DNA of 38,423 nt, taken from contig JAHBVG010000072.1 of the NCBI GenBank assembly GCA_019637695.1, forward strand, positions 1 to 38,423, read 5' to 3'. The notes beneath the pieces are model-generated. The model saw only the letters and a list, made by a program, of their open reading frames with translations, searched no databases and had not been told where the DNA came from. Shown piece by piece: positions 9,414 through 17,057 of the stretch. This DNA is from Caldilineaceae bacterium. GTDB taxonomy: Bacteria; Chloroflexota; Anaerolineae; Caldilineales; Caldilineaceae. Made by a program: the position numbers and the translations under genes. How positions within the stretch are numbered: the stretch's first letter is position 1; each line of letters opens with the position of its first letter.

Positions 9414-10541
9414 ATGATCCCAATCCGTGTTGCTTTCGCCGGGGCGCGGCGGTCAAGCGCCTTTTTCCGGGCGTTTATGGCTCATCCGCAGACCGAGATC
9501 GTGGCGCTTTGTGATCTTCACGCGCCGACGTTGGCTGAGGCCGGGCGCGCCACCGGCATCAGCGCGCTTTACACCGTCTACGAGCAGATGTTGGATGAGG
9601 TGCAGCCGGATGCGGTGGTGGTGGCGACGCCCATGCACTTCCACGCCAGCCAGAGTATCGCCGCCCTGCAACGGGGGATCCACGTCCTCTGCGAGGTGAC
9701 GGCCTGTGTCTCGCTCGACGAGGCGCGCTGGTTGGTGGACGCCGTCCGCCGTTCGTCCGCAGTCTACATGATGGCCGAAAACTACACCTACATGAAACCC
9801 AATGTGCTGGTACGGGCAATGGTGGAAGCAGGGCTTTTGGGGGATGTTTACTACGCCGAGGGCGAGTATCTGCACGAACTCTCCGCCCTGCACCACACGG
9901 CGGACGGCAAACCAACCTGGCGCTACTATTGGCAGGTAGGCGTCAATGGGGCGACCTACCCCACCCATAGCCTGGGTCCCTGCCTGCAATGGATCGGCGA
10001 GCGGCCTCAGCGCATTAGTTGCGTTGGCACAGGTCGGTGGACCGATCCTGAACATGCGATGGAGGATACGGTTTTGCTGCTCTGCAAAACGGCCAGCGAA
10101 AAGTTGATCCGCGTGCGCGTGGACATGCTCTCGCGCCGTCCCCACGCCATGACCAACTACACCTTACAGGGGACTAAAGGCGTCTACGAGAGCGCCCGCC
10201 GTCGCGGCGATGGAAACTGGATCTGGTTGAGCGACTACAGCGAAGATCCCGACGTGTGGACGCCGTTGGAGGCGTTTGAAGCTGAATTCTTGCCAGAGAT
10301 CTGGCGCAATCCCCCGCCCGAAGCGCTGCAAGCTGGTCATGGCGGCGGCGACTACTTCGAGGTGATGGACTTTGTGGCCGCCATCCGCGGCGAGATCAGC
10401 CCGCCCATCGGCATCCACGAAGCCATGGACATGACGCTCCCCGGCCTGATCAGCCAGGAATCGATCCGTCGCGGCGGTGAGTGGCTGCCAGTACCGGATA
10501 CGAGGGATTGGGGATCGGGTAGAGGATCAGAAATCTCCTAA
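9414..10541 (+). CDS. Gfo/Idh/MocA family oxidoreductase
   Basis: A 375-residue NAD(P)-dependent oxidoreductase of the glucose-fructose oxidoreductase family, probably acting on a sugar or polyol. The N-terminal Rossmann fold shows VAFAGARRSSAFFRAF (a modified glycine loop), ALCDLH, and VVVATPMHFH. The usual EKP of this family reads EVT in CEVTACVSLDEA. I recall a subgroup with EVTA and a following AENY, and MMAENYTYMKP is present here; the function of that subgroup is not known to me. AAGGAG lies 8 nt before the ATG. The last dozen residues (RDWGSGRGSEIS) and the TAA stop come from GGGATTG/GGGATCG and CTCCTAAT repeats, so the true C-terminus has been replaced or extended by repeat DNA. Confidence 0.9.
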   Translation: MIPIRVAFAGARRSSAFFRAFMAHPQTEIVALCDLHAPTLAEAGRATGISALYTVYEQMLDEVQPDAVVVATPMHFHASQSIAALQRGIHVLCEVTACVSLDEARWLVDAVRRSSAVYMMAENYTYMKPNVLVRAMVEAGLLGDVYYAEGEYLHELSALHHTADGKPTWRYYWQVGVNGATYPTHSLGPCLQWIGERPQRISCVGTGRWTDPEHAMEDTVLLLCKTASEKLIRVRVDMLSRRPHAMTNYTLQGTKGVYESARRRGDGNWIWLSDYSEDPDVWTPLEAFEAEFLPEIWRNPPPEALQAGHGGGDYFEVMDFVAAIRGEISPPIGIHEAMDMTLPGLISQESIRRGGEWLPVPDTRDWGSGRGSEIS

Positions 10542-10610
10542 TCACCCAATCTCTAACTCGAAGAGATTAGGCGATTAGGAGATTTCAGAAACTTTCCCCA
10601 GTCCCCAGTC
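10501..10610. repeat. repeat array with palindrome between convergent genes
   Basis: Starts inside the Gfo/Idh gene with gggattg-gggatcg, then an 8-bp series (tcctaatc, acccaatc), and ends with ccccagt twice. A 14-bp perfect inverted repeat (gaaatctcctaatc at 10530-10543, gattaggagatttc at 10573-10586), extended inward with mismatches, makes a long hairpin. It could terminate transcription from both sides. No other terminator lies in this gap. Confidence 0.75.
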
Positions 10611-10618
10611 ACCTGCCC

Positions 10619-11206
10619 CTATTTTCGCACCACCACAATTGTAGCATTCTCTTCTGTGGGGTAGAGCCAACCCTGTTCGCCATTCCATTCGGGCATGGCC
10701 CACTTGTAAAGCCATTCGGCGTCCTCATTGCGCATGTTGATACAGCCGCGGCTCATGGGTTGTCCCCAATTGTTGTGCCAATAGGCGCCATGTAGTCCGT
10801 AATCTTTATAGAAATATTGGACCCACTGCACGTTGGGCAGGCTATAACCAGGACCGGACATGGTCTGACGCGGCGTCCGCACCCAGATGCGGAAAGTGCC
10901 CGTCACCGTCGGCGTGGCTGGCAATCCTGAAGAAATGATAAAGGCGCGCACGGGCCTTGTTCCTTCGTAGGCAACCAGCCGCTGTTCGGTTAGATCAATG
11001 TCGATCCACTTTTCGGTCGTCGTCGGGAACTCAGGAGGTCCCACGTAGCCCAAATTGACCGGCACCGCCATATTGGGGCGCATCTGAGGCGCCGGTGCAT
11101 TGTCAGCTCTAGTAAGGAAATTGTTCGCTTGTGCCGCTGGCGCGCTGATCAAAATGAGTGGAAAGAGAAAAAGTAGAAAGAACAGGAAAAGGACAAGCCG
11201 CCGCAT
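10619..11206 (-). CDS. L,D-transpeptidase (YkuD domain), exported
   Basis: A 195-residue exported peptidoglycan enzyme that forms 3-3 cross-links or attaches proteins to the wall. A signal peptide covers residues 1-28 (ending APAAQA). The YkuD domain starts near residue 65 with WIDIDLTEQRLVAYEG and carries the active-site region HGAYWHNNW followed by SRGCINM, with the nucleophile Cys near residue 155. GGAGG lies 7 nt before the ATG at 11206. It is transcribed divergently from the Fur-family gene across a 305-bp gap that contains a strong palindrome. Presence of this enzyme suggests some peptidoglycan-like wall, although many Chloroflexota walls are unusual. Confidence 0.93.
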   Translation of the reverse strand: MRRLVLFLFFLLFLFPLILISAPAAQANNFLTRADNAPAPQMRPNMAVPVNLGYVGPPEFPTTTEKWIDIDLTEQRLVAYEGTRPVRAFIISSGLPATPTVTGTFRIWVRTPRQTMSGPGYSLPNVQWVQYFYKDYGLHGAYWHNNWGQPMSRGCINMRNEDAEWLYKWAMPEWNGEQGWLYPTEENATIVVVRK

Positions 11207-11304
11207 GGTAAAACCTCCGCAAAGAATTGTATAGATCCGGCCTTTTGTGTACGCCTATCAAACCGGATGGCAGGCTCATCGTCTGTAAGGAGTAGAACAA
11301 AAAG

Positions 11305-11326
11305 TGTGTGATTGTACAATCGCACA
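11305..11326. promoter_or_regulatory. 22-bp near-palindromic operator candidate
   Basis: The core GATTGTACAATC (11310-11321) is a perfect 12-bp palindrome. It extends outward with TGTG on the left and CACA on the right, giving 10 of 11 paired positions. It lies about 100 bp upstream of the L,D-transpeptidase start and about 185 bp upstream of the Fur-family gene. The regulator is unknown; the site differs from the Fur-like box at 11406. Confidence 0.5.
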
Positions 11327-11405
11327 GTAGAGTATGCATATTTTGTTCGGTTCCCAGGCCGGTTTATTTGAGCAACAAAATTCCTACGGCTTCAACGCGC
11401 ATAAC

Positions 11406-11420
11406 TGGGAATCAATCTCA
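11406..11420 (+). promoter_or_regulatory. Fur-like box upstream of the Fur-family gene
   Basis: TGGGAATCAATCTCA matches the 15-bp palindromic box at 16163-16177 upstream of the metal ABC transporter at 13 of 15 positions. It lies just upstream of a possible promoter (TTCGCC at 11423, TACAAT at 11447, 18-nt spacing), a position suited to autoregulation. Confidence 0.5.
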
Positions 11421-11478
11421 AATTCGCCAAAACACCCTATTTTGGCTACAATGAGCCGCAGTCATTCCAGGTCTATTA

Positions 11479-11494
11479 GAGCCTTACAAGGCTC
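11479..11494 (+). promoter_or_regulatory. short hairpin just before the Fur-family ribosome binding site
   Basis: gagcctt-ac-aaggctc is a perfect 7-bp stem with a 2-nt centre. It ends about 6 nt before AGGAGG. It may be a second operator half-site pair or an mRNA structure that affects translation. Confidence 0.35.
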
Positions 11495-11511
11495 AAAACA
11501 GGAGGTTGCGT

Positions 11512-11940
11512 GTGTCCACATTGCAATCTACGGATCATTTGATCGAACGATTGAGGGAAGCAGGCTATAAGTTGACCCCCGCACGCCTGGCCGTGCTTAA
11601 GGTGATCAATAGCGACGATCATGCTCATTTGAACCCTACCGATGTGCTGGCGCAAGCGCGCAAAATTTATCCGAAATTAGGCCGGGCGACAGTTTATCGA
11701 GCGCTGGAACTGCTGACTGAATTGAGGATTTTGCGGCCGATTTACATGGGGGAGACCACCCCCCGCTTTATTCGCGCTGAGGGGGGACACCATCATCTGG
11801 TCTGCAATGAATGTGGAGAGGTGATTGAGTTTGCTGAATGTATGGCCGGGGATCTGAGCCAGAGCCTCCAGGAGGAGTTCGGTTTCGAGATCGGTAGTCA
11901 TTTATTAGAGTTCTATGGGCGTTGCCGCGCTTGTAAATAG
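11512..11940 (+). CDS. Fur-family metal-responsive regulator (Fur/Zur/PerR)
   Basis: A 142-residue regulator. The GTG at 11512 is chosen because AGGAGG (11500-11505) sits 6 nt upstream. The N-terminal winged helix contains YKLTPARLAVLKVI and GRATVYRALELL. The C-terminal dimer domain has the metal cluster GGHHHLVCNECG, and the structural zinc Cys pairs are CNECG and CRACK at the C-terminus. These features establish the family but not which metal it senses. Because a near-identical box occurs upstream of this gene and upstream of the zinc/manganese-type ABC transporter at 16275, I infer a regulator of metal uptake, possibly Zur. It is followed immediately by a foldback repeat. Confidence 0.92.
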   Translation: MSTLQSTDHLIERLREAGYKLTPARLAVLKVINSDDHAHLNPTDVLAQARKIYPKLGRATVYRALELLTELRILRPIYMGETTPRFIRAEGGHHHLVCNECGEVIEFAECMAGDLSQSLQEEFGFEIGSHLLEFYGRCRACK

Positions 11941-11944
11941 CGCG

Positions 11945-12044
11945 GCGCGTCTCAAATTTGGGGTGAGAATGCTCCTCGCCGGTCACGGACCGGCGGCGGC
12001 CGAGTCACGGACCCGACCTGAGCGCCCAATCTGGGACACACCCA
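11945..12044. repeat. foldback element related to the one at 2274
   Basis: The outer arms are gcgcgtctcaaatttgggg (left) and, on the minus strand from 12043, GGGTGTGTCCCAGATTGGG. The centre holds a hairpin gccggt-cac-ggaccggc. The ends share the pattern GGGTGYGTCCCARRTT with the element at 2274-2405. It fills the gap between the fur-family stop and the hybrid kinase stop and may act as a two-way terminator. Confidence 0.5.
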
Positions 12045-12056
12045 AATAGCGCCCTT

Positions 12057-14846
12057 CTACCCCCAAAATGGTCGCTCATCCTCATTTTCGCTAATCAGTA
12101 CTGCATTCTCGCGGGTGTGGTTCATCATCAAATCGAGGAGTTCGGTCAGCTTGTTCACCTGTAAGGGTTTGGTCAGGTAGCCATCCATTTGGGCTTGCAT
12201 ACAGCGTTCCCGATCCCCTTTCATGGCGTGGGCGGTCAGGGCAATAATGGGGGTGCGCGCCTCCCCCTCTAAGGCGCGGATCTGCGCTGTTGCCTCAAAT
12301 CCATCCATTTCGGGCATTTGTACATCCATCAGAATCAGGTCATAGCGATCTTGCTGCCAGAGGGCAACTGCTTCACGTCCATCTCTGGCAATGGTGACGC
12401 GATGCCCCAGCCGCTGTAGGATCAGTGTTGCTACTTTTTGATTGGTGGTGTTATCTTCTGCCAGCAGGATATCGAGACTTGGGATAACCGGTGGCTCGGT
12501 GGAGACAATCCTATCGACTGTCTTGCTTGCTGCCTCTGTAGAACTATTCAGCGCAGCGTTCAGCACCCGATGCAAGTTCATTTCGCCAAAGGGCTTGATA
12601 ATGGTGTGTCGAATCCCCCACTTGCGGTATTGCTCGAATCCTTCGTTGGAATTTGTCGCCGATAACATGATCACCAGCGCGCCAATGGCTATCTCATGCT
12701 CATGGATGGCGCGTACGGTGGCAAGACCGTTCATCTTGGGCATGTCAGCGTCGAGCAAGACAAGTGTATAGGGAGTGTTGTTGAGCGCGGCTCGCTTTAA
12801 TTCCTCCAGGGCGTCCTCGCCATTGTGGACGATGGTTGGCGTCACAGACCAGCGCTGGAACATTGCCTTGAGGATATCCACATGACTCTGGTTATCTTCA
12901 GCGATAAGGACAGTTGCATTCGCTGGCGTCTTGAGCGAAAGGTGTGGCGCTTCGACGCGTTGATTGGGCTGGAGCGGCAGCCGCGCCGTAAAGTGGAAGG
13001 TGCTGCCTAGATTCAACTCACTTTCCACCCAGATCGTCCCTCCCATGATCTCGACAAGACGTGAAGAGATCGCCAACCCCAATCCACTGCCGCCGTAGCG
13101 GCGCGTAGTCGAGATATCGGCCTGAGAAAACATCTCGAAGATGACCTTTTGTTTGTTCCTGGCAATGCCGATTCCTGTGTCAGAAACAGCAAAGTGGAGC
13201 AAAACTTCCCCGTTTCCGATTGCTTCTTGGCAAACCCTGAGAACCACCTCACCCTTTTCGGTAAATTTGATGGCGTTGCCCATCAAGTTGATCAACACCT
13301 GCCGCAAGCGCCCTGGATCGCCGATGAGGGCGTCCGGCACATCTGGATCAATCGTATAGAGAATCTCCAGCTTCTTTGTACTAGCGCCCAACACCAACGA
13401 CTTCACCACTTTGCTGACAAATTCACGCAGCCAGAAAGGTTCCTCGGCGAAGATCATCTTGCCCGATTCGATCTTGGATAGATCAAGGATGTCGTTGATC
13501 AATGTGAGCAGGGCATGGGCCGACGTGCGGATTGTGGTTAAATAATCGCGCTGTTGGGGAGTCAGATCAGTGCCGAGGGCCAGTTCGGTCATGCCAACGA
13601 TCCCATTCATCGGGGTGCGGATCTCGTGGCTCATGTTGGCGAGGAAGATGCCTTTGGCCTGGTTGGCCGCTTCCGCCTCTTCCTTGGCGCGCACCAATGC
13701 CTCCTCGGTCTCTTTCTTCTCGATCAGGCTCGTTAAAAAGATGTTGAACCAGCGGTTCAGTTCGCCGATCTCGTCGCCTCTGTCTTCTTTAATTCGCGTA
13801 TTCCAATCAATAGAACCAGTCTGGATGTGTTTGAAAAGTTCCGTAATGTGATTGATCGGTCGGGCAATATCACGCGAGAGGATCATCACCAGTAGTAACA
13901 CGACAATGAGGAAGCTCGTTACGATCCACAGCGCATAGTTGCGTATGCGCAGTGTATCGCTCATCAAGCTATCCACAGGAATAAAGCTGATAAGATACCA
14001 GCCGCTGACAGGTGAATAGTTATAGGCGATGAACATCTCCTGGTCTTCGATCTGTTCGATCAGCGTACCGCTATAGCCAGTGAGTCGATCCATGAGCGCG
14101 CTGTTTACCTGCCCGCCGATTTGAGATCGGTCTGGGTGGTAGACCAGACGATTTTTGCCATCCACGACGATCATGTAGGCATTAGGGCCCAGTTCAATCT
14201 GGCGGAACGTGTTGTAGAAACTGTCCACGCTGTAGTTGATCAACATCATGCCTACGGCCCGTTCCTCCAGCGCGGTAGAGTCAATGGTTTTGATAATGCG
14301 GGCCGCAGAGATGACCTTTTTGTGCGATGAATTGAGGTTGACATTCTGCTCAATGCCGTTCCACATGACAATACCATCTGAGGAGAGCGCTTCGTCGTAG
14401 AATCTTTGCAGTAGATCATCGTCGATTTCAGTGAAATCCAGCGTATCACCAACATGAAAATGGACGCCATCCGGGCCGAAAATGTCAATCGAGATCAGGT
14501 CCTGAAGGTTGAGGATATACCCACTGAGGATGTAGCCGATCTTCGCTTTGGTTGCCAGGATCGAGTAAGTATCCTCTTGGTCAAAGTTGACCTCCACCGC
14601 CGCCTGTACTTCATCCAGGCTGGCGAGATTGGCCATCAGGCTCTCGACGCTGGTCAGCATCAACTCCATGTAGCGTTTTTGCTGCTTTAGGAGTTCCTGG
14701 CTATTCTGGCTCACCTGGCGCACAATGACATTGCGCGATGTATCGTACGAAATCCAACTGACCATCAGCAAGGGGATAATACCCACCAGCATCAGATAGA
14801 AGGAGAGTTTCGTGGCGATATTGACGCGTGAGAAATACTTCTTCAT
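12057..14846 (-). CDS. hybrid sensor histidine kinase (Cache-HAMP-HisKA-HATPase-REC-REC)
   Basis: A 929-residue membrane sensor. TM1 lies at about residues 10-32, then an extracellular double-Cache-like sensor (to about 300), TM2 at about 300-322 and a HAMP segment. The kinase has the H-box MSHEIRTPMNG with the phospho-His near 406, then N, G1 (DTGIGI) and G2 (GGSGLGLAI) boxes. Two receivers follow: the first with LLDADMPKMNG (Asp near 697), the second with LILMDVQMPEMDG (Asp near 839), both with intact acidic pockets (AEDN). No HPt domain is visible, so a partner is needed to pass the phosphate on. The start ATG overlaps the stop of the upstream binding-protein gene (ATGA), so the two are translationally coupled and probably work as one sensing unit. 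Confidence 0.95.
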   Translation of the reverse strand: MKKYFSRVNIATKLSFYLMLVGIIPLLMVSWISYDTSRNVIVRQVSQNSQELLKQQKRYMELMLTSVESLMANLASLDEVQAAVEVNFDQEDTYSILATKAKIGYILSGYILNLQDLISIDIFGPDGVHFHVGDTLDFTEIDDDLLQRFYDEALSSDGIVMWNGIEQNVNLNSSHKKVISAARIIKTIDSTALEERAVGMMLINYSVDSFYNTFRQIELGPNAYMIVVDGKNRLVYHPDRSQIGGQVNSALMDRLTGYSGTLIEQIEDQEMFIAYNYSPVSGWYLISFIPVDSLMSDTLRIRNYALWIVTSFLIVVLLLVMILSRDIARPINHITELFKHIQTGSIDWNTRIKEDRGDEIGELNRWFNIFLTSLIEKKETEEALVRAKEEAEAANQAKGIFLANMSHEIRTPMNGIVGMTELALGTDLTPQQRDYLTTIRTSAHALLTLINDILDLSKIESGKMIFAEEPFWLREFVSKVVKSLVLGASTKKLEILYTIDPDVPDALIGDPGRLRQVLINLMGNAIKFTEKGEVVLRVCQEAIGNGEVLLHFAVSDTGIGIARNKQKVIFEMFSQADISTTRRYGGSGLGLAISSRLVEIMGGTIWVESELNLGSTFHFTARLPLQPNQRVEAPHLSLKTPANATVLIAEDNQSHVDILKAMFQRWSVTPTIVHNGEDALEELKRAALNNTPYTLVLLDADMPKMNGLATVRAIHEHEIAIGALVIMLSATNSNEGFEQYRKWGIRHTIIKPFGEMNLHRVLNAALNSSTEAASKTVDRIVSTEPPVIPSLDILLAEDNTTNQKVATLILQRLGHRVTIARDGREAVALWQQDRYDLILMDVQMPEMDGFEATAQIRALEGEARTPIIALTAHAMKGDRERCMQAQMDGYLTKPLQVNKLTELLDLMMNHTRENAVLISENEDERPFWG

Positions 14847-15847
14847 TCTTTGATAAGTGTCTCCGCTGTCACCAGCCGCACATCGACTAATTCTTCGCTT
14901 GGGATGGTTTCACCCTGGATCATGCGCAAGGCGGTAACGATCCCTTTGTACCCTTGCAGCGCGGCCTGTTGATCCACTGTGGCCAGCAACTTGCCTTCGA
15001 TTACTGCTGCATTCGCCTCGTCCAACGCATCGTAGGCCGCGACCAGGACATCAGTGCGACCGGTGTCCTTTAGAAATTTAAGAACGCCCAGCGCCATCAT
15101 ATCATTCGCACAGAAGATCGCCTTGATCTCAGGATGCTGGTTATAGAGAGCGCTAATTACCTCGTAGGCTTCATCGATCTTCCAATTTGCGGTTTCTGAA
15201 GCGACAATCTCGATGAATTCATTCTCCGCAAAGGCGCGCAGCGCTCCTGCCTTGCGTTCCTGAGCGTTATCAGCAGAGCGGATCCCTTCGAGAATTGCCA
15301 CCTGCGTGGGGCTATCAATCCGCGCACTGATCGTTCCCGCCGAGAGATAAGCGCCATGTTCATTGTTCACGCTGATAAACGGGACGCCCACCAAGCCCAA
15401 TTTAGCCGAAAGCTCCTGATCGAGACGATTGTCAATGTTCACAATCACGATCCCTGCTTTCTGCGCTTCGACCAAAACCGGCACTAGATCCATAGAGCTT
15501 GCCGGCGCAATTACAATGGCGTCCACTTGATCGCGGATCAACTGTTTGACAATGGCGATCTGCTGCTCAATTGAGGTTTCTTTGGCGCCCGTTTTTACCG
15601 TAAGCGAGATGCCTAATTCTTGCTCTGCCCGACGGGCGCCGCGCTCCATTTCCACAAAAAAGGGATTGGTGAGCGTCTTCATAATCAACGCGATACGGGG
15701 CTTTGCAATTTGTGTTTCCTGGGGTACAAGGGCGCGACTTGCTGGCTGCGGCTCAACGATCAACTGATCAATGGCGGATGTAGAAGAGGATGCGCACCCA
15801 GCGCAGATAAGCGCGAGCAACAGCAGCCAGACGACGATCTTATGCAT
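14843..15847 (-). CDS. sugar-type periplasmic binding lipoprotein paired with the sensor kinase
   Basis: A 334-residue lipoprotein of the RbsB-like (type I, LacI-related) binding protein family. The ATG at 15847 follows AAGGAG by 6 nt. The signal peptide ends in the lipobox LICAGC with the lipidated Cys at residue 18. The mature part shows ALIMKTLTNPFFVEMERGA, the hinge-strand pattern VDAIVIAPASS and FCANDMMALGVLKFL, all typical of sugar-binding members. No ABC permease or ATPase for sugars is adjacent; instead it overlaps the hybrid kinase gene by 4 bp. I infer that it presents a ligand to the kinase sensor domain, as TorT does for TorS or XylFII for LytS. Ligand unknown. Confidence 0.9.
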   Translation of the reverse strand: MHKIVVWLLLLALICAGCASSSTSAIDQLIVEPQPASRALVPQETQIAKPRIALIMKTLTNPFFVEMERGARRAEQELGISLTVKTGAKETSIEQQIAIVKQLIRDQVDAIVIAPASSMDLVPVLVEAQKAGIVIVNIDNRLDQELSAKLGLVGVPFISVNNEHGAYLSAGTISARIDSPTQVAILEGIRSADNAQERKAGALRAFAENEFIEIVASETANWKIDEAYEVISALYNQHPEIKAIFCANDMMALGVLKFLKDTGRTDVLVAAYDALDEANAAVIEGKLLATVDQQAALQGYKGIVTALRMIQGETIPSEELVDVRLVTAETLIKE

Positions 15848-15928
15848 GGTCACTCCTTTAGATTTCGTGTCACCGTTTGTATCCTTGCCACAAGGACACA
15901 CTTGCAGTCTTTTTCGTTAATTGGAGAG

Positions 15929-15958
15929 ATAGTATCAGAGCTACCCATCCCTACGCAA
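15929..15958 (-). promoter_or_regulatory. possible promoter of the binding protein/kinase operon
   Basis: On the minus strand, TTGCGT (15958-15953) is followed after 18 nt by TACTAT (15934-15929). Transcription would start near 15922, about 75 nt before the ATG. The match to consensus is moderate. Confidence 0.35.
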
Positions 15959-16033
15959 CCTTAAGATTTATCCCTGATCTGTAAGTCTATCTGATTCCTC
16001 TGGTTAGAGAAAGCTGTCAAATTTACCTATTTC

Positions 16034-16067
16034 GGCATGGTTCAGATGGGCTGAGTTGAACCATGCC
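16034..16067. repeat. hairpin repeat with gcatggttca arms
   Basis: An 11-bp perfect inverted repeat, ggcatggttca / tgaaccatgcc, with a 12-nt loop. It stands alone in the 427-bp gap between the two divergent operons. The ggcatgg arm resembles the inner arm of the foldback element at 2306. Confidence 0.5.
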
Positions 16068-16120
16068 CCTATTTCTCATGTGTTGTCAGTTTTGACGAAG
16101 AACCGTTATGATCTCTTCAT

Positions 16121-16149
16121 TTGACAATCGCTCTCGGAAACTATAGACT
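16121..16149 (+). promoter_or_regulatory. promoter of the metal ABC transporter operon
   Basis: A perfect -35 box TTGACA (16121-16126) is followed after 17 nt by TAGACT (16144-16149). The expected start of transcription, near 16157, lies just before the Fur-like box. Confidence 0.55.
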
Positions 16150-16160
16150 GATACCTGTGA

Positions 16161-16180
16161 AATGAGAATCTATCTCAATT
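16161..16180 (+). promoter_or_regulatory. Fur-like operator of the metal ABC transporter
   Basis: AATGAGAATCTATCTCAATT contains the inverted halves TGAGA and TCTCA. It matches the site at 11404-11423 at 16 of 20 positions. It covers the start of transcription expected from the promoter at 16121, so binding would repress. Confidence 0.6.
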
Positions 16181-16224
16181 AGGCAATGCCGTTTTGTTAA
16201 TCATGGGCTGCAACTGGAGCGAAC

Positions 16225-16278
16225 ATGCCTTCCTTTTTGAATCCGATCACCCCACATGAGCCGGGGCGCCGACAGTGA
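16225..16278 (+). other. 17-codon upstream reading frame overlapping the transporter start
   Basis: GGAG is followed after 5 nt by ATG (16225). The frame runs 17 codons (MPSFLNPITPHEPGRRQ) and stops at TGA (16276-16278), which overlaps the GTG start of the ATPase gene in the pattern GTGA. It could couple translation of the ATPase or be the frameshifted original N-terminus. The ATPase starts about 8-10 residues shorter than usual, which fits either view. Confidence 0.35.
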
Positions 16279-17057
16279 CCCTCAAGGATGTTACTGTCAA
16301 TTACAACGGAACGACGGCGCTAGATGCGGTTTCGTTCAGCCTGGAACAAGGCGAACAGATCGCCGTGGTCGGTCCTAATGGCGCTGGCAAGAGTACGCTA
16401 TTCAACGTAATGGTGGGCAAAGTCAAGCCGGATCGGGGCGATGTGCGCATCTATGGGAGTGGTCCCAAAGGGCATATTTGTATTGGTTATGTTCCCCAAC
16501 GCAATGCCATCGATTGGCGCTTTCCGGTGACAGTGCGTGATATTGTGATGATGGGGCGCACTAGCAAGATCGGTTTCTTCCATTGGCCTCGCCCTCAGGA
16601 TCGAGAAATAGTCGAGCAGGCCATGATCGATGTCCACATTGGGGATCTGGCGGATCGGCAGATCGGCGAGCTTTCGGGCGGGCAGCAACAGCGGGTCTTT
16701 TTGGCGCGGGCGCTGGCCCAAGAAGCGGAATTGCTGCTGCTCGATGAACCCTTCACGGGCCTGGATCTGCCTAGCCAAAGGTTGATCTTAGAGATCCTGG
16801 GCGAGCTGCGCACCCGCAAGATTACCATCCTCGTCGCCACCCATGATCTAAACCAGGCAGCCGATCTCTTTGACCGCATTCTGTTACTCAACCGGCGGCT
16901 GATCGGCGATGGTCCCCCGGCGCAGGTGTTGACGGCTCCCCTGTTGCGTAGCGCCTACGGCAGCCATCTCCACGTCATCCCCAGCCAGGAAGGAACGCTG
17001 GTTGTGGCCGATACCTGCTGTGAACCAGCCATGATCCTTGAAGTGGAGCACGCCTAA
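16275..17057 (+). CDS. metal ABC transporter, ATP-binding protein (zinc/manganese type)
   Basis: A 260-residue ABC ATPase of the family that energises Zn, Mn or Fe import. Walker A is GPNGAGKST (residues 33-41), the Q-loop region is GYVPQRNAIDWRFPVTV (the NAIDW form is typical of Mn/Zn importers), the signature is LSGGQQQR, Walker B is LLLLDEP, and the switch His is in VATHDLN. The start is a GTG without its own clear ribosome binding site, overlapping a short upstream frame. The permease gene follows with no gap. The promoter and a Fur-like box lie upstream. The binding lipoprotein that normally completes the importer is not in the window. Confidence 0.93.
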   Translation: MTLKDVTVNYNGTTALDAVSFSLEQGEQIAVVGPNGAGKSTLFNVMVGKVKPDRGDVRIYGSGPKGHICIGYVPQRNAIDWRFPVTVRDIVMMGRTSKIGFFHWPRPQDREIVEQAMIDVHIGDLADRQIGELSGGQQQRVFLARALAQEAELLLLDEPFTGLDLPSQRLILEILGELRTRKITILVATHDLNQAADLFDRILLLNRRLIGDGPPAQVLTAPLLRSAYGSHLHVIPSQEGTLVVADTCCEPAMILEVEHA

